Positions 58,300 to 64,000 of a stretch of DNA of 64,000 bases are shown one piece after another. The stretch's first letter is position 1. Each line of letters begins with the position of its first letter. This DNA comes from an uncultured Actinomycetes bacterium (GTDB lineage: Bacteria; Actinomycetota; Coriobacteriia; Coriobacteriales; Atopobiaceae). Under the pieces are notes generated by a model that saw nothing but the letters and a program-made list of their open reading frames with translations, was not told where the DNA came from and did no database searches. The stretch is taken from assembly GCA_900314685.1 (NCBI GenBank), contig OMWE01000008.1:21427-85426 (forward strand), given 5' to 3'. Made by a program: the position numbers and the translations under genes.

Positions 58300-59052
58300 T
58301 CAGACCAACAAGCCGATATACCACGCAAGCGCCTGCCCGCCGCACAGCATCGTGACGACCATGGCCGCGGCGATGGAGGGGCCGAAGGGGAAGGCGTCCC
58401 TGGGCGCCTCGGACGGTTCGGGCACCTCGGACGGTTCGGGCGCCTCGGACGGCCCGTCCGTCTTCGCACGTCGCCGGCCCGCCAGCGCAAAGGCGATGCC
58501 GAGCAGGCACGCGACGGCGACCAGGAATATGCACTGCTGCCAGCCGAAGTAGAGGCCCGCCACCGCGAAGAGCTTGAGGTCGCCGCCGCCCATGGAGGGC
58601 CTGCCGAGCACGCGGTCCATGACCAGCACGAGGAGGGCGAGCGGCAGCGTCACAGCAACGGCCCCGACGAGCGATTCTGTGGCGACCGCGGCGACCTCCA
58701 TGCCCCGCAGGGCGCATATGGCGAGGTAGGAGACGCGTATCGCGATGGCGGCCACGATGCAGCCATTGGGGATGAGATAGTCGTAGAGGTCCGTGAGCGA
58801 GGCGACCAGGAGGACGCTCGCGAGTCCGCCCATCTCGAGCCCCTGCAGCGTGATGCCGTAACGCCACAGGACGAGCAGATAGAGAGCGGCACAGCAGATC
58901 CGCACCGGCAGGTTGCGGCTCTCCCGCGGCTCCCCCTGCACCGCACGCCATGCCGCGCGGTCGAGCAGGCCGCCCATGGCCAGCCCGAGCAACGTCGTCG
59001 CGCACGTCACGCCAATCAACATCCCCACCGCAAAGTCCGCCAGGCTCGTCAT
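58300..59052 (-). CDS. A24-family prepilin peptidase
   Basis: 250-residue polytopic aspartyl protease that would cleave type IV pilin-like leader peptides. The two catalytic Asp segments are present: LTDLYDYLIPN and GGGDLKLFAVAG (GxGD). It lacks the N-terminal methyltransferase domain of PilD. A Pro/Glu/Ser-rich insert (EAPEPSEVPEPSEAP) lies in a late loop. GAGGGGG precedes the ATG at 59052. No pilin or Tad genes were recognised in this window, so its clients are elsewhere or the gene is an orphan. Confidence 0.88.
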   Translation of the reverse strand: MTSLADFAVGMLIGVTCATTLLGLAMGGLLDRAAWRAVQGEPRESRNLPVRICCAALYLLVLWRYGITLQGLEMGGLASVLLVASLTDLYDYLIPNGCIVAAIAIRVSYLAICALRGMEVAAVATESLVGAVAVTLPLALLVLVMDRVLGRPSMGGGDLKLFAVAGLYFGWQQCIFLVAVACLLGIAFALAGRRRAKTDGPSEAPEPSEVPEPSEAPRDAFPFGPSIAAAMVVTMLCGGQALAWYIGLLV

Positions 59053-59235
59053 CCGCCCCCTCGCCGCTTCTCGCGTCCGCAGTGCAACCGTCGGTATATG
59101 CAGCCGCCGACATGCACGGTCGCCGGCATGCACGGTCGCCGGCATACGCAGTCATCGACACGTGTCGGGCATCATACCCCATTTCAGTTCCCGGGCCCGC
59201 GGGGCCGCAGCGGGCAGCGCCTCGGCCAGCCGCCG

Positions 59236-60504
59236 TCAGCCCTTGCGCGCGGGCAACCATTCAGGTGGGCACATCCACGAGTCGAGCCAACCCGAGACCC
59301 TTCCGATCAGCCGCCGCACGGGCCGCGTTCCACACACCCGCATGCGTATCTGCGCGAGCACCGCACAGGAGAGGTAGATGGCCGTCGCGAGGCCCAGCAC
59401 AAAGAGCGGAATCACCGGCAAAGGCAGGTTGACCACCCACCAGAACGCGCCGTGCATCAGCACGCTGTAGATGAAGACGTGCGCATGGATGATATAGACG
59501 TCAAAGGCCGCGTCCGCCATGAACGCCATCAGCCGACCGAGCCACACGGGCGCATGCCCGAAGCTGCGGCGCAGCGTCTGCAGCAGCACGTATGCCATCG
59601 CCAGCATGAAGGGCGACGAGTACGAGCGGATGGAGATCCAGTCGTCGTCGCGCACCGTGATGCAGACCCATTTGATGCCCAGCAGCACCAGAGCGAGCAC
59701 AAAGAAGAGCACGACGCCGTTCAAGCGGAAATCGCGGACACCCGCCCACAGGCGAGCCGGGAGGTGTGCGTCCGTCTTATCCTGCCGCTCGGCATCCGAC
59801 GCCGTGTCTGCCCCCGCCAGCTGTGCGTCTGCCCCCGCCAACCGCACGCCGCCCTGCGCTTCTTCGATCTCGCGCCGTCGGGTAGTCGCGCCGACGATAT
59901 AGCAGACCACGAGCCAACCTGCGGAAAAACCGATGTTTTGGCGGAAGAGGTCATGCGCCGTAAAGGAGGGGATCACCGAGAACACCGTCACGAGCATCAG
60001 GCAGAAGGTGTCGGCCTGCCGGAGCGTGAGCCTGTGGAGCAGCAGGTTGATGTAGGGCATCAGCAGAAAGACGGGCAGATAGCAGACGATGTACCAGTAG
60101 CGCGTGATGATGGGCGGGCAGAGCGAGACCGCGTAGTCCCACCAGCTCGTGTAATGCCAGGGCGTGGCGACGCGCAGGACGCAGGTGATCAGGGCGCACC
60201 AGAAGAAGAGCGTGAAGATGAGCTCGATCAGGCGGTAGCTGCCGTAGAACTTCTTGGTGTAGCCCAGATACCCGGAAAGCAGGGCAAAGAGGTCGACCGC
60301 CGCGACGCAGAGCAGGTAGAGGTACCAGGCGACCCAGTAGGATGCCTGCCAGGGCTCCGCGGTGTCGCGGACGCCGCCGCCCTTGAGCACGTGGTAGCCG
60401 ATGATGCCGAACATAGCGACGACGCGCGCCACGTCCAGACCAACGATGCGTTTTGTGGTCATAGTGCGCCCCGTTGCAGTCGTGGCGCGCTCCGTTGCAG
60501 TCAT
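59236..60504 (-). CDS. Acyltransferase-3 family membrane protein (OafA-like)
   Basis: 422-residue integral membrane protein with about ten helices. KRIVGLDVARVVAMFGIIGY with the conserved His in YHVLKGG identifies the acyltransferase-3 fold, which adds acetyl or succinyl groups to surface glycans or lipids. A hydrophilic loop (about 210-250) with AGADAQLAGADTAS repeats is unusual. Start ATG 60504 overlaps the upstream gene's stop by 4 bases (ATGA); an ATG at 60462 is an alternative. Confidence 0.88.
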   Translation of the reverse strand: MTATERATTATGRTMTTKRIVGLDVARVVAMFGIIGYHVLKGGGVRDTAEPWQASYWVAWYLYLLCVAAVDLFALLSGYLGYTKKFYGSYRLIELIFTLFFWCALITCVLRVATPWHYTSWWDYAVSLCPPIITRYWYIVCYLPVFLLMPYINLLLHRLTLRQADTFCLMLVTVFSVIPSFTAHDLFRQNIGFSAGWLVVCYIVGATTRRREIEEAQGGVRLAGADAQLAGADTASDAERQDKTDAHLPARLWAGVRDFRLNGVVLFFVLALVLLGIKWVCITVRDDDWISIRSYSSPFMLAMAYVLLQTLRRSFGHAPVWLGRLMAFMADAAFDVYIIHAHVFIYSVLMHGAFWWVVNLPLPVIPLFVLGLATAIYLSCAVLAQIRMRVCGTRPVRRLIGRVSGWLDSWMCPPEWLPARKG

Positions 60505-61703
60505 AGCGTGCCCCAATACGACGTCTCCCCCTCCGCCGCGGGAGAGAAAAGCTCGGCAAAAAGAGCCTCATGCGCGTCGCGGCTGGCTTTGGTGTCGAGA
60601 CCTGCCAAGTATGCCGCATCGTCAAAGCCGGTCGTCTCGGCTTTCCTGCGCGCGAGCGCGCGTGCGATACGCTCAAGGGAGCGGGCATCCCGCAGGTCGG
60701 TCGCGAGCACGGGAATAACCCGTGTGCCGAGTGTCTGGATATCGCGCAGACGCGTGCGGTCGTGGGCGCCGCGTTCGATGCAGCCTTCACGCCACACCTG
60801 CACCTTGTCCGATGTCAGGCGGCTGGAGGGGATGCCGTAGAGCGGGTCGAGGTGGAACGCGGTGCTCTCGTACTCGATATCTGCCTTGCAGTCTTCCCAA
60901 TAGAGGTCGAGCTGGTAGTAAGCCTGGGTGACGTACGGCCGCTCGTCTTCCGGAGCGTCGAGCCGCGCGTTGAACTGAGGCATGCCAAAGCCGTAGCCTC
61001 CCTGTTTCACCGGCAGGCCGAGCATGAGGGCGAGGTTGGTCTCCGCGGGTGACGCCGCACCCTCGCGTGCGATGGCCACGGCCCGTTTGACAAGGTCGCG
61101 GGCTTTTACCTTTGCGCGGACGCGGACCGCGAACGTCGAGATCCTCTCGAGGGAGGTCACGGGCGGAATCTCATACTTTGCCGTCTCGGGATGGTCGGCT
61201 GTAGGGTGCGGCGTCGGCGAGTAGGTACCGCAGAGCTCCATGATGACCTGGGTGAGCTGCATGAGCGTCGCCGTCTCGGCAATCTGCACGACGGCGAGCT
61301 CGGGGGAGGCCACGTACAGGTTGCGGTTGACGCGCAGGAGTGCGGCCTCCGGCAACGCGCGAGAGAGGACGCGCGACTTGGTCGTCTTGAGGTTGATGCG
61401 CTTGTTGAGGTCGAAAACGCCGAGCTCGAGGGGGTCGTCCACCGTGAAGGGGCCGAGGTCGTAGAAGCGCTCCAAGTCGACTCTCTTGCCTGCGACGACG
61501 CTGTCGAAGTCGAAATCGCCGTCAGCCAGCGTGACGGGCGATTCCTCGGCGGGTAGCTCGGCCGAGGCCGTATCGGTCTCAGACAGGTCGTCCGCCGACG
61601 GCAAGGGATCGACCGCCGGCAGCCACACCTCCCGCCCCCGGTAGGACCGGGTGCGTATGGCCCTGAGCAGCCGCAACGCCGAGCGACCGGTAATCACATG
61701 CAT
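60501..61703 (-). CDS. Uncharacterised protein with AbiEi-like / PD-(D/E)XK-nuclease-like features
   Basis: 400 residues. A middle part (VLSRALPEAALLRVNRNLYV, then SPELAVVQIAETATLMQLTQ) resembles the wing and catalytic-neighbour segments seen in AbiEi-type antitoxins. The C-terminal part has SPAETNLALMLGLPVKQGGYG, YQLDLYW and DIEYESTAFH, an E-D-ExE spacing suggestive of DUF559/Vsr-type endonuclease folds. I cannot name a tested homologue. GGAGGGAGG precedes the ATG. Translationally coupled to an acyltransferase gene. A perfect 13-bp inverted repeat (61738/61813) brackets the likely promoter. Confidence 0.7.
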   Translation of the reverse strand: MHVITGRSALRLLRAIRTRSYRGREVWLPAVDPLPSADDLSETDTASAELPAEESPVTLADGDFDFDSVVAGKRVDLERFYDLGPFTVDDPLELGVFDLNKRINLKTTKSRVLSRALPEAALLRVNRNLYVASPELAVVQIAETATLMQLTQVIMELCGTYSPTPHPTADHPETAKYEIPPVTSLERISTFAVRVRAKVKARDLVKRAVAIAREGAASPAETNLALMLGLPVKQGGYGFGMPQFNARLDAPEDERPYVTQAYYQLDLYWEDCKADIEYESTAFHLDPLYGIPSSRLTSDKVQVWREGCIERGAHDRTRLRDIQTLGTRVIPVLATDLRDARSLERIARALARRKAETTGFDDAAYLAGLDTKASRDAHEALFAELFSPAAEGETSYWGTL

Positions 61704-61737
61704 GGGCCTCCCTCCATAGGGCCAATCGGCACCCTAT

Positions 61738-61825
61738 AAAGTACCACAAATTCGCCTATACTTCACTTATTTATCTATTGATTTCCTGCGGTTATATATT
61801 TTCGTATCTTTGTTTGTGGTACTTT
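61738..61825. promoter_or_regulatory. 13-bp perfect inverted repeat around an AT-rich promoter region
   Basis: AAAGTACCACAAA (61738-61750) and TTTGTGGTACTTT (61813-61825) face each other across 62 AT-rich bases, 35 bp upstream of the AbiEi-like gene. It could be a pair of operator half sites allowing looping, for example self-repression by the downstream protein. Confidence 0.6.
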
Positions 61826-62035
61826 TTGGGTCAAAAATCGTCGTATGGGACGAGACAGCCATCTATCGCCGCAGGTCAGAAAGGGCGAAAATTTCGTCTC
61901 GCACGTGCCCCGTGTCTATCGGCACCGATATAACCGCTGGTAGAGAGCCCGAAATTCTGGTGCGTTTCCGCACTCGGAAGGTGCGGTATCCCGATGAGCG
62001 AGATCCATGCTCGACGGCGAGTCGGACGGGTGTCC

Positions 62036-62058
62036 GGAGGCTTGTGAAACAAGCCTCC
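62036..62058. repeat. Perfect 10-bp hairpin
   Basis: GGAGGCTTGT, loop GAA, ACAAGCCTCC. Followed directly by TACCTGCGC, the same CTACCTGCG word found in the hairpins at 4019 and 62175. Confidence 0.7.
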
Positions 62059-62174
62059 TACCTGCGCAAATGCAACAGGCCCGCTGAGAGCCCGGTTAAG
62101 GCCCGCTGGCGGTGCGGATGGCCTAGGAGTCATATGCCGCCGTTTCCGTGCGTTCTCGCGCATTCTAACGGCAT

Positions 62175-62209
62175 GTTCTACCTGCGGTTTCTTTAACCGC
62201 AGGTAGAAC
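62175..62209 (-). terminator. Perfect 15-bp hairpin downstream of crcB
   Basis: GTTCTACCTGCGGTT pairs with AACCGCAGGTAGAAC over five bases, about 90 bp after the crcB stop. It lacks a clear T-run on the minus strand, so a terminator role is likely but not proven. Confidence 0.6.
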
Positions 62210-62300
62210 GCATAAAAGGGATCGAGCCGAATGCCGGGACGCGACCGCGAGGGCAATGGGCGTCAAGGGACGGCCGCGTCACGGACTCGTCGGCAAGCGA

Positions 62301-62711
62301 TCACACCTCTCCCCCGGCCAGCATACCGCCGAGACGCAGGCCCAACCAGACGCCAGCCAAGCAGGTTGTCACATTGAGCAGGATGTTCGCCAGGGCGAGC
62401 CCATATCTGCCCGCCTGGAAGAGCTGCAGCGTCTCGGACGAGAAAGTCGAAAAAGTCGAGAGGCCGCCGCACAGACCCGTGGCGAGCAGCAGACGCAGCT
62501 CAGGCGACAGGGGGCTGGCTAGGTCGTAACCCGTCACGATGCCGATGATCAGGCCAGCTGCCACGTTTGCAGTGAGAGTCCCGAGCGGGAAACCTGGCGC
62601 AAGGCCCCGAAGCGCGTTTCCGGTCCCCCATCGGCAGACGCTACCGACGAACCCGCCGAGACCGACACAGAGCGCCTGGCCCGCCACCTCGGAAAATGCA
62701 CTTACACCCAT
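62301..62711 (-). CDS. crcB: Fluoride ion channel CrcB/Fluc
   Basis: 136-residue four-helix protein that exports fluoride. Family motifs: GLGGFVGSVCRWGTG, GTLTANVAAGLIIG (GTLxxN) and GLCGGLSTFSTFSSE with the Phe pair lining the pore. Fluc channels are dimers; only one gene is seen, so a homodimer is expected. GGAGG precedes the ATG, 19 bp after the aspS stop, suggesting cotranscription with aspS. No fluoride riboswitch is visible in the 19-bp gap. Confidence 0.95.
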   Translation of the reverse strand: MGVSAFSEVAGQALCVGLGGFVGSVCRWGTGNALRGLAPGFPLGTLTANVAAGLIIGIVTGYDLASPLSPELRLLLATGLCGGLSTFSTFSSETLQLFQAGRYGLALANILLNVTTCLAGVWLGLRLGGMLAGGEV

Positions 62712-62730
62712 ACGTCCTCCGACAGGCGCA

Positions 62731-64000
62731 TTACAGCAAACGGAGCGAGACCTCCTTGAGCTGGCGGACGGTCACCTCGCTCGGCGCGGCGCTCATGAGG
62801 TCGGAGCCGGAGCTGGTCTTGGGGAAGGCCATCACGTCGCGAATCGAGTCCGACCCGGTCAGCAGCATGCACACGCGGTCCAGGCCCAGGGCAAAGCCGC
62901 CCATCGGGGGCGCACCGTACTTGAGCGCCTCCATCAGGAAGCCGAACTGCGCCTCCGCGCGCTCCTCCGTGAAGCCCAGCAGCTTGAGGATACGCATCTG
63001 GAGCTCGGCGTCGTGGATACGCATGCCGCCGCCGCCCGCCTCGAAGCCGTCCATCACGAAGTCGTAGGTGTGCGAGCCGCAGGCTAGCGGCTCGGCCTCC
63101 AGGCGGTCGATATCGGATTCCATCGGCTGCGTGAAGGGCATGTGCTCGGACGCGTAGGCCTTGCGGTCCTCGTCCCAGTGGAAGAGCGGGAAGTCCACGA
63201 CCCACAGGAAGTCGTGGCCCTCGCGCGGCACCTCCAGCGCATCGGCCATGTGGGTGCGCATGCCGCCCAGGATCTCGTCGGCCGCGAGACGCGTCGTCGC
63301 GGCGAACATCACAAGGTCGCCCAGCTCCACCTGCGCACGCTCGCGCAGCGCCGCCATCTCCTCGTCCGTGAAGAATTTGACGATCGGGCTGTTGATCGTA
63401 CCGTCGGGACGGAAGGCGATCCAGGCCAGGCCCTTCGCACCGAGGTCGGCGGCGACCGGCTCGAGCTTGTCGATCTGCGCGCGCGGCCAGGCGCCGGCAC
63501 CCTTGGCGTTGATGCACTTGACGACCTCGCCCTCGGTGTTGGCGGAATTGGCGAAGACCTTGAACTTGGTGTCCTTGAAGATGTCCGTCACGTCCACGAG
63601 CTTCATATCGTAGCGGGTGTCGGGCTTGTCGGTGCCGTAGGTGTCCATCGCGTCCCAGTAGGAGATGCGGCGCAGCGGGGTCGGCATGTCCACGCCCACC
63701 TTGGCGAAGGCGTCGTGCAGCACGTCCTCGAGCGCGTGCATGACCGTATCCTGGTCGACGAAGGACATCTCGACGTCCACCTGCGTGAACTCGGGCTGGC
63801 GGTCGGCGCGCAGGTCCTCGTCGCGGAAGCACTTGGCGACCTGGTAGTAGCGCTCCACGCCGCCGATCATCAGGAGCTGCTTCAGGAGCTGCGGGGACTG
63901 GGGCAGGGCGTAGAAGTGGCCCGGCTGCGTGCGGCTGGGCACGAGGAAGTCGCGCGCGCCCTCGGGCGTGGACTTGAAGAGGGACGGGGTCTCGACCTCG
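62731..64000 (-). CDS. aspS: Aspartate--tRNA ligase, C-terminal part (5' end beyond window)
   Basis: The 422 codons present correspond to the catalytic domain and insert of a bacterial AspRS (about 590 residues in full). From the right edge: [36 protein letters not shown], motif 2 [16 protein letters not shown], the bacterial GAD insertion domain and motif 3 [13 protein letters not shown] with the class II arginine. The frame is open to the last base, so the N-terminal anticodon-binding domain lies outside the window. crcB follows. Confidence 0.96.
   Translation of the reverse strand, partial: EVETPSLFKSTPEGARDFLVPSRTQPGHFYALPQSPQLLKQLLMIGGVERYYQVAKCFRDEDLRADRQPEFTQVDVEMSFVDQDTVMHALEDVLHDAFAKVGVDMPTPLRRISYWDAMDTYGTDKPDTRYDMKLVDVTDIFKDTKFKVFANSANTEGEVVKCINAKGAGAWPRAQIDKLEPVAADLGAKGLAWIAFRPDGTINSPIVKFFTDEEMAALRERAQVELGDLVMFAATTRLAADEILGGMRTHMADALEVPREGHDFLWVVDFPLFHWDEDRKAYASEHMPFTQPMESDIDRLEAEPLACGSHTYDFVMDGFEAGGGGMRIHDAELQMRILKLLGFTEERAEAQFGFLMEALKYGAPPMGGFALGLDRVCMLLTGSDSIRDVMAFPKTSSGSDLMSAAPSEVTVRQLKEVSLRLL

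Larger units (their letters stand above)
61704..62300. other. 600-bp gene-free stretch with several inverted repeats
   Basis: AT-rich promoter-like DNA at 61730-61830 with the 13-bp inverted repeat, then GC-richer DNA holding two perfect hairpins (62036-62058, 62175-62209). Short frames present have no ribosome binding site or known domain. Confidence 0.65.

Noticed and set aside
62712..62730. Fluoride riboswitch upstream of crcB
   Set aside because: The gap to aspS is only 19 bp and the upstream sequence is coding; no riboswitch fold can fit there.
1..64000. tRNA, rRNA, tmRNA or SRP RNA genes
   Set aside because: I scanned the gene-free stretches for conserved T-loop and cloverleaf patterns and saw none; a covariance-model search would be needed to be certain.

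Overview
The window looks like chromosomal DNA of a high-GC Gram-positive gut anaerobe, most likely class Coriobacteriia (a Collinsella/Olsenella-type organism). The grounds are the high-GC codon usage, M20 dipeptidases of the PepV type, secreted coiled-coil cell-wall proteins with Tat-like or Sec signals, a DeoR-fruK-fruA operon, and many short palindromic repeats between genes. No rRNA, tRNA, phage, plasmid or IS transposase gene was recognised. The genus call is inference.

Layout. 1-5151 (minus): a truncated gene, a GH13 alpha-amylase, QueH, a 1.2-kb gene-free stretch with palindromic repeats, and an SPFH protein. 5467-10122 (plus): a divergent Ser/Thr-kinase-like protein, a methionyl-tRNA-synthetase-like enzyme and an alpha/beta hydrolase. 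10430-16004 (minus): an SDR, a membrane-anchored GH3 enzyme with swapped domain order, and a Gfo/Idh oxidoreductase. 16126-19893 (minus): fructose operon deoR-fruK-fruA with four operator-like boxes. 20259-24649 (plus): MarR regulator and a heterodimeric ABC exporter.

25228-34774 is the most interesting block. It holds a YfcC-type transporter, a SIS-domain deglycase-like protein, two PfkB kinases, an amidohydrolase, a YjbQ protein and a GntR/UTRA regulator on the minus strand, and a BtpA protein plus an FGGY kinase on the plus strand. GntR, SIS deglycase and PfkB kinase are the known components of fructoselysine (Amadori product) utilisation. A shared operator, consensus near ACGTTATATGACGT, lies next to a -10-like hexamer in front of four transcription units. 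The fourth, at 42093-42120, precedes a polar amino-acid ABC transporter 8 kb away (39448-41972), which ties that transporter to the same regulon.

34964-49478: UbiB-like kinase with a phasin-like partner, HAD phosphatase, DUF1015 protein, the ABC transporter, a 941-residue membrane-anchored TPR-like protein, and two paralogous M20 dipeptidases flanking a HAD gene and a second palindrome array. 49583-64000: a large fused Fe-S/GltD-type oxidoreductase, two secreted coiled-coil cell-wall proteins around cspA, a beta-helix surface protein, a prepilin peptidase, an acyltransferase coupled to a nuclease-like/AbiEi-like protein, a CrcB fluoride channel and the 3' part of aspS.

Intergenic DNA is unusually rich in structured repeats: two palindrome arrays with an 83-bp period (3343-3807, 47588-47919), three loci with 21-22-bp repeats in opposing arms, a 140-bp dispersed hairpin in two copies, and eight copies of a 25-bp GTGACAGG-type palindrome.
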